Shown one piece after another: positions 8,939-15,832 of a DNA stretch of 20,806 nt. The notes under the pieces are model-generated. The model did not search any database. It was not told the origin of the DNA and was given only the letters and a program-made list of their open reading frames with translations. The translations under genes were made by a program, and so were the position numbers. Every line of letters starts with the position of its first letter. The first letter of the stretch is position 1. Source of the stretch: DAIOSQ01 sp036752465 (lineage in GTDB: Bacteria; Pseudomonadota; Gammaproteobacteria; Legionellales; Legionellaceae). The DNA is taken from positions 1-20,806 of the forward strand of contig DAIOSQ010000018.1 in NCBI GenBank assembly GCA_036752465.1, in the 5' to 3' direction.

Positions 8939-9592
8939 ATGGATCCGCAAAATCCATTATCTGATTTGCGTAGAGAGTATGGACAGCGTACGCTTAATGC
9001 AGCAGAGGTCCCGCTGTCTCCGATTGAACAGTTTGAAATTTGGCTGGCCGAAAGCATTGCGCAAGAGCAGCAGGATCCCAATGCCATGACATTGGCGACT
9101 GTCGATGAACATGGTCATCCTGACGTGCGTATCGTATTATTAAAAGCAATCACCGCTAAAGCTGGCTTTGTGTTTTACAGCAATTACTTGAGTACCAAAG
9201 GCCAGCAAATTCAAAAAAACCCTTATGTCGCGCTAAATTTTTATTGGCCAATCTTGAGTAGACAAGTGCGGGTACGCGGCAAGGCATCGCAAGTCACGGC
9301 AGCTGAGTCGGATGTTTATTTTTCTTCAAGACCGATAGCCAGTCAGTTGAGCGCAATAATTTCTCCACAAAGCCAAGCATGGGATAAAGACCAGGCGCAA
9401 GCCACCCTAAACGATATGCTCTCACGGCATATTGCCACCAGCGAACCCCTCAAAAGACCGAAGCACTGGGGCGGCTACGCGGTATTTCCCCAGCAAATAG
9501 AGTTCTGGCAAGGCCGTGATAATCGCTTTCATGATCGTGTGCAGTATTATCTTGAGCAGGGGCAATGGTTTCACCGCCAGATTGCGCCTTAA
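8939..9592 (+). CDS. pdxH: Pyridoxine/pyridoxamine 5'-phosphate oxidase PdxH
   Basis: FMN enzyme that oxidises pyridoxine or pyridoxamine 5'-phosphate to pyridoxal 5'-phosphate, in both de novo and salvage vitamin B6 supply. It has 217 residues (E. coli 218). The FMN-binding segment RIVLLK is at 64-69. Next come FVFYSNYLSTKGQQ at 77-90 and NPYVALNFYWPILSRQVRV at 94-112, the family signature. The C-terminal dimerisation domain holds the substrate-contacting pattern WQGRDNRFHDR and ends in IAP, as is typical. It begins 15 nt after sucD on the same strand, so it is probably the last gene of the TCA operon. That placement is unusual as far as I know. A convergent gene starts 16 nt beyond its stop. 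Confidence 0.97.
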   Translation: MDPQNPLSDLRREYGQRTLNAAEVPLSPIEQFEIWLAESIAQEQQDPNAMTLATVDEHGHPDVRIVLLKAITAKAGFVFYSNYLSTKGQQIQKNPYVALNFYWPILSRQVRVRGKASQVTAAESDVYFSSRPIASQLSAIISPQSQAWDKDQAQATLNDMLSRHIATSEPLKRPKHWGGYAVFPQQIEFWQGRDNRFHDRVQYYLEQGQWFHRQIAP

Positions 9593-9594
9593 TT

Positions 9595-9607
9595 GTTTTA
9601 GGAAAAC
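9595..9607. terminator. Weak hairpin between convergent genes
   Basis: GTTTT and AAAAC flank a three-base loop in the 16-nt gap between pdxH and the convergent SseB-like gene. The symmetric layout could end both transcripts, but the stem is only five pairs, mostly A-T, and has no clear T tract on either side. It is the only candidate terminator for the long sdh-suc-pdxH operon that I can see. Confidence 0.2.
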
Positions 9608-9608
9608 A

Positions 9609-9995
9609 TCACTTGAACAGCTTGAGTACCATGCTGCGTAATCGTGCGATTTCGCTAGGGTTAAATATTTTGTGAGAAGGTTCGCCAATATTAAGGCACA
9701 CAGATATATTTTCACCGATACCCTTGAGTAAATCCACGCCGGATAATTTTAAAACTTGAATCTCATCGCCTATGTCTTTAGCCCAGTTTTGTAGGGCCAT
9801 TGAGTTGGTAAATACGGGTAAAAAAACAGTGTCGTTTTCGACCAGGAATAGCACTTCAGGATCTGCAGTTTTGCTATGTTTTTCTATAGGGATAATAAAG
9901 TTAGCTTTGAGAAATTCCAAATAGGCTTTATTGGCTTCTTTTTGAGCGCCTTCTGTAGCAATGGCTTGTAAAATTGCGGTCTCTAGATCATTCAT
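9609..9995 (-). CDS. SseB-like protein (SseB N-terminal domain family)
   Basis: A small soluble protein of 128 residues when read from the ATG at 9995. A GTG at 10067 would add 24 residues, but these look unlike the family, so I prefer the ATG. The pattern fits the SseB N-terminal domain. It opens with an N-terminal helix (NDLETAILQAI), then KAYLEFLKANFIIPIEK and a strand LFLVENDTVFLPVFTN. SMALQNWA follows, then the end segment GVDLLKGI, VCLNIG and FNPSEIARL. E. coli SseB is linked to serine sensitivity; the biochemical role of the family is not settled, so none is assigned. There is no signal peptide or membrane helix. A TAGAAT -10-like element lies at 10025-10030 on this strand with a poor -35. 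It is convergent with pdxH and divergent from the transporter. Confidence 0.8.
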   Translation of the reverse strand: MNDLETAILQAIATEGAQKEANKAYLEFLKANFIIPIEKHSKTADPEVLFLVENDTVFLPVFTNSMALQNWAKDIGDEIQVLKLSGVDLLKGIGENISVCLNIGEPSHKIFNPSEIARLRSMVLKLFK

Positions 9996-10118
9996 GCGGT
10001 ATCTTAGCTGATGGGCATATGCGCATTCTACCTGAAAATACCGAATGTTCGCTATTGCTTCGCACACATCGAACTGCGTTTTTGTGAGCTACACTCTGTC
10101 TTTGACATAATCAATAGG

Positions 10119-10146
10119 TTGAAATCATCTACTCCAGTCGTATAAT
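10119..10146 (+). promoter_or_regulatory. Sigma-70-type promoter of the MFS transporter
   Basis: TTGAAA at 10119-10124 and a consensus TATAAT at 10141-10146 are separated by 16 bases. The predicted start is near 10153, about 20 nt before the transporter ATG. It is one of the best promoter matches in the window. A TTGACA at 10102-10107 lies too far upstream to pair with this -10. Confidence 0.7.
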
Positions 10147-10159
10147 GTAAATTTACATT
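10144..10159. promoter_or_regulatory. Perfect 16-bp palindrome, candidate operator
   Basis: AATGTAAATTTACATT reads identically on both strands and overlaps the -10 element and the predicted transcription start of the MFS gene. A dimeric repressor bound here would block RNA polymerase directly. The half-site TGTAAA resembles half-sites of several regulator families, for example TyrR, but TyrR boxes have six bases between the halves and this site has none, so I do not name a regulator. Confidence 0.5.
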
Positions 10160-10172
10160 GAAGGACTTGTAT

Positions 10173-11429
10173 ATGGGCGATCGGCAGACACTTTTTTTTG
10201 CTTGGTTGGTATGGGGTCTGGCAACATGCTTTTACTTCGTTGATTATTTAGCCAGAGTCGCTCCGGGTGTCATGCACCAATTTTTGCAGCGAGATTTTGG
10301 CATCAATGAGGCGAGCTTTGGTATTTTGACAGCTTCGTTCTACGTACCCTATATTTTAATGCAGATTCCTGTTGGATTGACTGTAGATAGAGTTAGCATT
10401 CGATGGCTATTGACGGGGATGTCTTTAATGACTGCACTGGGATGTGTAGTTTTCGGGTCAGCACATTTAATTACAGTGGCTGCATTAGGGCGCATGCTGA
10501 TAGGCTTTAGTGCGGCGTTTGCTTTTGTCAGTTCGCTGCGTTTGGCAACCGCATGGTTTCCTCCCTCTATGTTGGGCTTATTAGCTGGTTTGACCCAAGC
10601 ATTGGGCATGCTTGGTGCTGCTGCGGGTGAGGCGCCGATTGCTTATTTAGTAGCGAATATCGGATGGCGCGCCAGCATGTATGTGATTGCGATGCTGTTT
10701 GTGCTATTGGCAGGCATGATATATGCTTATGTGCGTGATAAACCAGTATCCAAATCTAAAGAACCAACGTGGGGCAACCGTATAGGTATCGCTGAAAGTT
10801 TAAAAATTATTCTTTCCCACCGTCAAACTTGGATAAATGCTTTATATGCTGGCTTTTTATTTGTGCCAACTGCGGTTATTGGGGAGGCGATAGGGCCAGC
10901 GTATTTACAGTATGGGCGAGGATTAAGTGCCCATAGTGCTGCATTTGCTACCGGCTTAATTTTTCTTGGTTGGGGTATTGGTGGTCCTTTAGCGGGTTTA
11001 ATTTCTGATAAACTGCAAAGAAGAAAGCCATTGATGGTTATTTCAGCGTTAATTGGTTTAGTCCTAACCTTCACGCTGGTTTACTACCCCAATATGAATA
11101 CGCAAATGATCTGTGGGCTCTTTTTGCTGCATGGCTTAACTAACTCGGGTGTAGCCATAGCTTATGCGGTATCTACAGAATTTCATGATAAATCGGTGGT
11201 AGGCACGGCGATTGCATTTACCAACATGGCGTCGATCTTAATCGGCGCAACCTTGTTACCCATCGTCGGCCATTTAATCGATACGTTTTCAGGACCGCGA
11301 GCTTATCATGTTGAGCAGTTGCAACTACACGATTTTCAGGCGGGGTTGTTGTTACTACCCTTTTGTATGCTGATTGCGCTGGTTTTGTCGTTATTTATTC
11401 AAGAGACCCATTGCCAGCAGATCGATTAA
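10173..11429 (+). CDS. Major facilitator superfamily transporter
   Basis: An inner-membrane secondary transporter of 418 residues with about twelve hydrophobic helices. I chose the ATG at 10173, which has AAGGA seven bases ahead; a TTG at 10158 would place the start inside the operator and promoter region. The cytoplasmic loop between helices 2 and 3 has the MFS signature region with Asp72-Arg73 (VGLTVDRVSIRW). The equivalent loop in the second half is GPLAGLISDKLQRRK near residues 270-286. A basic central loop follows YAYVRDKP around residue 190. The overall look fits the anion/organic acid type of MFS carriers, but the substrate cannot be read from sequence. It is a single gene with its own promoter and a palindromic operator, so expression probably responds to a ligand. 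No regulator gene is adjacent. Confidence 0.9.
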   Translation: MGDRQTLFFAWLVWGLATCFYFVDYLARVAPGVMHQFLQRDFGINEASFGILTASFYVPYILMQIPVGLTVDRVSIRWLLTGMSLMTALGCVVFGSAHLITVAALGRMLIGFSAAFAFVSSLRLATAWFPPSMLGLLAGLTQALGMLGAAAGEAPIAYLVANIGWRASMYVIAMLFVLLAGMIYAYVRDKPVSKSKEPTWGNRIGIAESLKIILSHRQTWINALYAGFLFVPTAVIGEAIGPAYLQYGRGLSAHSAAFATGLIFLGWGIGGPLAGLISDKLQRRKPLMVISALIGLVLTFTLVYYPNMNTQMICGLFLLHGLTNSGVAIAYAVSTEFHDKSVVGTAIAFTNMASILIGATLLPIVGHLIDTFSGPRAYHVEQLQLHDFQAGLLLLPFCMLIALVLSLFIQETHCQQID

Positions 11430-11483
11430 CATATCAAAATACGATGAGCTATGGATGGCGGTTACTATTTACCAAGCCTGCGT

Positions 11484-11512
11484 TTGAATTATCTACAGCC
11501 CCTAGGCAGAAT
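11484..11512 (+). promoter_or_regulatory. Possible promoter of the DUF945 gene
   Basis: TTGAAT at 11484-11489 and CAGAAT at 11507-11512 are 17 bases apart, about 55 nt before the start codon. The -10 is a moderate match. The 138-nt gap after the transporter makes a separate promoter plausible. Confidence 0.3.
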
Positions 11513-11567
11513 GCAAGAGTCGTGTTTTAATTGAAGACCGTTTTGGTGCCTGCGATAGAGGAAATGC

Positions 11568-13013
11568 ATGAAAAAAAGTTTTAGCGTGTTTATTATGCTC
11601 GGTATAATATTGCTAGGCGCTTATTATGTTGTCGGTATAGTCACTGAACACGCCTTGAAAAAGAATTTGTCTATGCTGGATCAATCGCATGAGTTATCTC
11701 TAAGTATCCAAGAATATCACCGCCACTGGTTTGACTCGACGGCTACTCTGCGCTGGCGTATTCATGCCCCCAGTTTTGCTGCCACAGGGCAACATGATGA
11801 AGCGATGCATGCTACTGAGCAAGACTATGATGTGATCGTGCCAATTGCGATTCACCATGGTCCTATTATCATTGCCGATCGCCATGTGCGGTTTGCTTTA
11901 GCAGCTGCAAATACACGTCTGTTGATCCCAGAAATGTTGCAAGCAAAACTTGCCAACAGTTATACAGTTACCCCATTAAAACCAACACTTGATTTACATA
12001 TTTTGATGACCTATTTTAAGCAAATGCAACTGCATATTGATTTGCCAGCATTTCAAATGACCGCTAAACAAGGCCAACAGTCATTTGTCTGGCAAGGGTT
12101 GGCCAATGACATTGAGCTATCCTCTAATTTCTACCACATGAATGGTAAGCTAGCACTTGCTGGTATGAAACTGAGCAAAGATGATGTCGTGCTCAGCGTG
12201 CAGCAACTCATGACAGATTATATGTTACATCAAACCGATATAGGATTATTTCTTGGTAAGGCCGATTTAAGTTTGTCCGCGATTGAAATGAGCCGTGCGC
12301 AAACCAAGTTATTGGCTTTAACTCATCTAGCAGCGCACTCATTTACTGATTTGCAAGAGGGCATGTTGCAAACAGACATTGATGTCAAGTTTGATAAAAT
12401 TTTTGCAGATGATCAAACGTACGGACCTGGGCTGCTCCAATTATCGCTCAAACATATGGATGCTCAAGTGTTGCTGGCGATTAATCAACAATTCAATAAT
12501 ATGCAGCAAGGTAATGAACTGCAGCAGCAGCAGGCCTTATTAAAGATGATCCCTGACATCATTAAATTATTCACCAGTGGCGCACAATTATCCTTAAAAA
12601 AGTTGAGTGTGATATTACCTGAAGGAAAACTGGATATGTCGCTAAACGTATCAATGATTAAAGGTGCAGTGAACAACCCCATAGAGCTGATCCAAAAATT
12701 ACAAGGCAACGCCAAAATCGAATTACCAGCGGTTGTAGTACAGCATCTGTTGCAAGAATTGGCGACACAAGCGTTGATTAAACGATCTTCACTCCAAGAC
12801 GCGGTGATGCAACAGATGGTACAGGATAGGTCGCAGGATAAAGAGCTAGCGGCACAAGCAGCCTTATTGGCAGACCAAAAAGTTAAATCCATGATCCAAG
12901 CTGGCGCACTTGTAGTGCAAAATGATGGGTTTTTGATAGACTTGCAGTTAAGCAACGGAGTTTTGATGGTCAATGGCAAACCTTTTACTGCAGCAATGGC
13001 GCCAGTGATTTGA
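11568..13013 (+). CDS. DUF945 / YdgA-family membrane-anchored protein
   Basis: A 481-residue protein with an uncleaved-looking N-terminal membrane segment (residues about 5-26, after MKKS), followed by a large periplasmic part. Soon after the anchor comes LSIQEYHRHWFDSTATLRW (about 45-63), which fits the Tyr-x-Arg-x-Trp-Phe-x-Ser motif of DUF945 proteins such as E. coli YdgA. The rest is long alternating strand-like sequence with a glutamine-rich stretch near residues 309-324 and an alanine/glutamine-rich helix at about 400-445. The family function is not established; only a periplasmic location is inferred. AGAGGA at 11557-11562 is a good ribosome binding site. It stands between the transporter and fis with no obvious functional link. 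Confidence 0.85.
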   Translation: MKKSFSVFIMLGIILLGAYYVVGIVTEHALKKNLSMLDQSHELSLSIQEYHRHWFDSTATLRWRIHAPSFAATGQHDEAMHATEQDYDVIVPIAIHHGPIIIADRHVRFALAAANTRLLIPEMLQAKLANSYTVTPLKPTLDLHILMTYFKQMQLHIDLPAFQMTAKQGQQSFVWQGLANDIELSSNFYHMNGKLALAGMKLSKDDVVLSVQQLMTDYMLHQTDIGLFLGKADLSLSAIEMSRAQTKLLALTHLAAHSFTDLQEGMLQTDIDVKFDKIFADDQTYGPGLLQLSLKHMDAQVLLAINQQFNNMQQGNELQQQQALLKMIPDIIKLFTSGAQLSLKKLSVILPEGKLDMSLNVSMIKGAVNNPIELIQKLQGNAKIELPAVVVQHLLQELATQALIKRSSLQDAVMQQMVQDRSQDKELAAQAALLADQKVKSMIQAGALVVQNDGFLIDLQLSNGVLMVNGKPFTAAMAPVI

Positions 13014-13138
13014 ATCAAAAATGCATGCCTATTAAGCCGGTGTAATGTCTCACCTTCAACCTCTTAGGGTTATGTGTGGATATTAAAGGTCTTATGTCGT
13101 AGGTGTGCAAACAGTAAAAGAAATAAAGGGCTCTTACC

Positions 13139-13167
13139 TTGTCAGGAAGTGCATGGTTCAGTAGAAT
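13139..13167 (+). promoter_or_regulatory. Promoter of fis
   Basis: TTGTCA at 13139-13144 and TAGAAT at 13162-13167 are 17 bases apart, giving a predicted start near 13174 and a short leader of about 23 nt. This leader contains a strong AAGGAG at 13182-13187. I see no convincing Fis-type binding site that would prove autoregulation. Confidence 0.65.
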
Positions 13168-13196
13168 ACTGTTTTTGAAAGAAGGAGATAACTAGA

Positions 13197-13478
13197 ATGT
13201 CAGCAATTAGTCATGCAACGGGGGAAACAACAGCATCATTAGCAGCTAGTGTGACTCAAGCAGTACAAAAATATTTTTCTGAGTTGAAAGGAACGGATCC
13301 CGTTGATTTATATCAGTTTGTGTTAGAAGAAATTGAAACGCCATTATTTAAAGCCGTTATGGAACACTGCAAGTATAATCAATCACGTGCAGCCATTCTT
13401 CTGGGTATAAGCCGTGGAACATTACGCACCAAACTACGTCGCTACTTCGATGAGAAATATGTTGGCAGTCGCGATTAA
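13197..13478 (+). CDS. fis: Nucleoid-associated DNA-binding protein Fis
   Basis: A 93-residue Fis-family protein that binds and bends DNA and acts in transcription of growth genes and in chromosome structure. The core region SVTQAVQKYFSELKG then DLYQFVLEEIETPLF aligns with the dimerisation helices of E. coli Fis. The C-terminal helix-turn-helix is NQSRAAILLGISRGTLRTKL, close to the E. coli recognition region. Compared with the 98-residue E. coli protein, the N-terminal arm involved in Hin inversion is shorter. The C-terminus has a tail of about seven extra residues after the helix-turn-helix (FDEKYVGSRD). In many gammaproteobacteria fis follows dusB; here it stands alone with its own promoter. 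Some Legionellales carry several fis copies, so this may be one paralogue among others. Fis is certain at family level. Confidence 0.93.
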   Translation: MSAISHATGETTASLAASVTQAVQKYFSELKGTDPVDLYQFVLEEIETPLFKAVMEHCKYNQSRAAILLGISRGTLRTKLRRYFDEKYVGSRD

Positions 13479-13652
13479 TTTTACTCTCAAGACGAGTGCA
13501 TCATAATTCTCTTACCCACAGCAATTTTGATGCATTCAGTGTGCGAGTTACACGGAAATAGGCAGTTACCATCTACCACGCATTCAATATGTGTTGAATC
13601 CACCATCTAGTAGCAATCAATGCTTTCGCGAAAAAATTCTCCCAAGGCCTCT

Positions 13653-13685
13653 ATCTTCAATGCGAGCTTAACTGCTCGCGAAGAT
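13653..13685. terminator. Long hairpin between fis and prs
   Basis: ATCTTC (13653-13658) and GCGAGC (13662-13667) pair with GCTCGC (13674-13679) and GAAGAT (13680-13685). This makes a 12-bp stem with a 3-base bulge and a 6-base loop. It lies 35 nt beyond the prs stop in the transcription direction of prs and in the convergent gap with fis. No T tract directly follows on either strand; the nearest T run on the prs strand is about 20 nt further. It may be a processing or stabilising 3' structure rather than a classical terminator. A second hairpin, ATTCAA/TTGAAT at 13582-13599, lies nearer fis. Confidence 0.4.
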
Positions 13686-13719
13686 GTCAACTGCGGGATT
13701 ACTGCCCATTATTATTGTT

Positions 13720-14664
13720 TTAGATAAACATCGAGCTAACAGACTCCTCGATATTGACTCGTTTGATGGCCTGCGACAACATATCTGCTAAGCTTACCAC
13801 ACGGATCTTTGGACAATGTCTCGCTTTTTCGCTTAAAGGAATGGTATCGGTAATCACCACCTCATCCAGCGCGGAATGGGTGATGTTTTGAATGGCTGGG
13901 CCCGATAGTACGGGATGGGTCACATAAGCGCGGACACTGTTTGCGCCAGAATTTTTCAACTCATGTGCTGCTGAACATAGAGTACCTGCGGTGTCAACAA
14001 TATCATCGATAATAATGCAATGACGATTAGAAGGTTCGCCAATGATGTGCATCACTTCTGATTTATTTGGACCGCTGCGGCGCTTATCAATAATAGACAG
14101 CTCAGCATCGTTCAATTGTTTCGCCATGGCTCTGGCGCGAACCACGCCGCCAACGTCTGGTGATACGACCATTAAGCTATTAAAATTTTGCTGACGAATA
14201 TCATCAAATAAGATGGGTGTGGAGTATACATTATCGACCGGCATATAGAAAAAGCCTTGAATTTGGTCGGCATGCAAATCAACTGTAAGTACTCGACAAA
14301 TGCCCACAGAGGCCATCATGTCTGCAACTACCTTTGCGGTAATAGGTACCCGGGCTGAACGAACGCGTCTATCTTGCCTTGCATATCCAAAATAAGGGAT
14401 AACCGCGGTAATACGTGCAGCAGATGCTCTGCGCAAAGCATCTGACATGGTCAAAAGCTCCATGAGGTTATTATTAGAAGGAGCGCAGGTAGATTGAATG
14501 ACAAATACGTCTTTACCGCGGACATTTTCTAAGATTTCCACCATGGTTTCACCATCGCTGAACATGCCAACAGTTGCTTTGCCAATGGGTAATTGCAGGT
14601 GCGATGAAATCTTAAGAGCCAACTCTGGATTTGCGTTACCAGTGAAGATCATCATATTAGACAT
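13720..14664 (-). CDS. prs: Ribose-phosphate pyrophosphokinase (PRPP synthetase) Prs
   Basis: Makes phosphoribosyl pyrophosphate from ribose 5-phosphate and ATP for nucleotide, histidine, tryptophan and NAD synthesis. It has 314 residues, the usual class I length. The ATP-binding region includes FSDGET at 35-40 and RQDRR at 96-100. The DLHADQ motif has His131. The flexible catalytic loop lysine-arginine is in DKRRSGPN at about 193-200. The PRPP-binding loop is IIIDDIVDTAGT at about 217-228. The gene lies downstream of tRNA-Gln on the same strand, the standard gammaproteobacterial order (lolB, ispE, tRNA-Gln, prs). The ribosome binding site is weak (AGG 11 nt before the ATG). Confidence 0.98.
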   Translation of the reverse strand: MSNMMIFTGNANPELALKISSHLQLPIGKATVGMFSDGETMVEILENVRGKDVFVIQSTCAPSNNNLMELLTMSDALRRASAARITAVIPYFGYARQDRRVRSARVPITAKVVADMMASVGICRVLTVDLHADQIQGFFYMPVDNVYSTPILFDDIRQQNFNSLMVVSPDVGGVVRARAMAKQLNDAELSIIDKRRSGPNKSEVMHIIGEPSNRHCIIIDDIVDTAGTLCSAAHELKNSGANSVRAYVTHPVLSGPAIQNITHSALDEVVITDTIPLSEKARHCPKIRVVSLADMLSQAIKRVNIEESVSSMFI

Positions 14665-14844
14665 GGTTGAGACCTATGTAGTATTCGGTGATATTAAATA
14701 CATGTAAAAATTCTATGATTGGTATTGTTTGTGAGATGGTTATCTGAATTACCAGTATGGTTTATCACGTAATATGAGACGCATCAGAACACTCATCTTG
14801 TTTGACAATCCCCTGCTGTCTGTTTAGCTTAAACTTTTTGTTCA

Positions 14845-14919
14845 TGGCTGGGGTGCTAGGATTCGAACCTAGGTATGCAGGGATCAAAACCCTGTGCCTT
14901 ACCGCTTGGCGACACCCCA
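14845..14919 (-). tRNA. tRNA-Gln (anticodon UUG)
   Basis: A complete 75-nt cloverleaf on the - strand. The acceptor stem is TGGGGTG paired with CACCCCA, followed by discriminator G and an encoded CCA. The anticodon arm is CAGGG, loop TTTTGAT, CCCTG, giving anticodon TTG, which reads CAA and probably CAG by wobble. The T arm is CTAGG, TTCGAAT, CCTAG. It is placed between lolB and prs, where gammaproteobacteria often carry a tRNA-Gln. Confidence 0.97.
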
Positions 14920-14979
14920 ATATTTTAGATTTTATGTCTTGTTATCGGCAACATGTGCTGCTTATTTCAGACAAGCGGT

Positions 14980-15008
14980 ATTTTGCAGTGATTCAAGATT
15001 GTTGTCAA
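14980..15008 (-). promoter_or_regulatory. Probable promoter of tRNA-Gln (and possibly prs)
   Basis: On the - strand, TTGACA (15008-15003) and CAAAAT (14985-14980) are 17 bases apart, about 55 nt upstream of the mature tRNA 5' end. The -35 is perfect and the -10 moderate. Since no clear terminator separates the tRNA from prs, this could also drive prs. Confidence 0.45.
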
Positions 15009-15084
15009 CAGCCTCTAAAGCTGACAAGCCAAAAATCCATCAATTAGTTTTAATTTAAAAAAGAAAGGGCTCCATCACTTTGTT

Positions 15085-15693
15085 TTAAAGACGCCATTGT
15101 TTGATAATTAACTTAATATCTATATCCTTACCATGCATATGAATGTTGTGTGGCAAATAAAAGCCGTCTATCAATCGATAATTGGTGTACTGAATTGTGA
15201 ACCCATCTTGCTTGAGTGTTACCAGATGGTTGTGTTCATCCCGTAGAGCTTCTTGCACGGTGCTTGGAGAGGGGATACCCCGGACCCAATAATATAAGTG
15301 ATTGACCGGCATACGTACACCCATTTCTTTTTGTAAGATGGCATCGGCATGCGGAGCTTGAATTATTTTTTGACCTTCGCGATAGGTCACAACACCACCA
15401 TTTTTGACGATTATTACATCATTACTGCCGAATGGACCGTATAGTTGGATGCGATAGTGATTTAAGCTCAGTTGCTGCCAATCAATAGAGGCAGTGAAAC
15501 CCTTGCTAGCACTCTTAGCCGCAATTACGCCATTTATTTTCCAGGTATGTAAGCCATTAAGCTCAGCCTTTTCAGCAATCACTGGGGTAGGCGTATTTCC
15601 ATCTTGGGCTTGTGTTGACAGTGGTTTTTTTGTTGCCGTACAAGCGGTTAACAAAGCAATGCTTAAAAGACTGTAAATTTTTTTCGAGCACAT
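15085..15693 (-). CDS. lolB: Outer-membrane lipoprotein insertion protein LolB
   Basis: Outer-membrane receptor that takes lipoproteins from the periplasmic carrier LolA and inserts them into the outer membrane. It has 202 residues (E. coli 207). The N-terminus is a lipoprotein signal: MCSKK, a hydrophobic stretch, then the lipobox LLTAC with Cys18 as the predicted acylated residue. The mature part has the LolB beta-barrel pattern: WKINGVIAAKS, FTASIDWQQ, YRIQLYGPFGSNDVIIV, a MPVNHLYYWVRGIP segment, and IDIKLIIKQWRL at the end. GAGGA six bases before the ATG is a clear ribosome binding site. In most gammaproteobacteria ispE follows; here the next gene is tRNA-Gln after about 165 nt without coding sequence. 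Confidence 0.93.
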   Translation of the reverse strand: MCSKKIYSLLSIALLTACTATKKPLSTQAQDGNTPTPVIAEKAELNGLHTWKINGVIAAKSASKGFTASIDWQQLSLNHYRIQLYGPFGSNDVIIVKNGGVVTYREGQKIIQAPHADAILQKEMGVRMPVNHLYYWVRGIPSPSTVQEALRDEHNHLVTLKQDGFTIQYTNYRLIDGFYLPHNIHMHGKDIDIKLIIKQWRL

Positions 15694-15761
15694 GAGAATT
15701 CCTCTGCATATTGAACATGAATTCTAAGATACGCTATGAACTGACAATGATCAACTGTGTG

Positions 15762-15822
15762 CCGAAGTTCGGTCGTTGGTGTACAACTACGGAAGAGTCT
15801 GTGCGCATCGACCGAAGTTCCG
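15762..15822. repeat. Imperfect 14-bp inverted repeat between plsC and lolB
   Basis: CCGAAGTTCGGTCG at 15762-15775 and CGACCGAAGTTCCG at 15809-15822 are reverse complements at 12 of 14 positions. Each arm also contains the near-palindromic core CGAAGTTC as a direct repeat. The arms lie in the 139-nt gap between plsC and lolB, both on the - strand. They could fold as a transcript hairpin 3' of plsC or serve as paired protein-binding sites upstream of lolB. No T tract follows. Confidence 0.4.
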
Positions 15823-15832
15823 TATGCACGAC

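Noticed and set aside
9996..10067. 24-residue N-terminal extension of the SseB-like protein from a GTG
   Set aside because: The added residues are not typical of the domain, and the ATG at 9995 begins exactly at the domain start.
14680..14708. TTTACA-17-AATACT as a prs promoter on the - strand
   Set aside because: The predicted start would leave a leader of only about 8 nt with no room for a ribosome binding site.
14822..14839. Hairpin GTTTA/TAAAC followed by five T residues on the + strand near tRNA-Gln
   Set aside because: The stem is only five A-T-rich pairs, no + strand gene ends there, and it is opposite to the transcription of prs and the tRNA.
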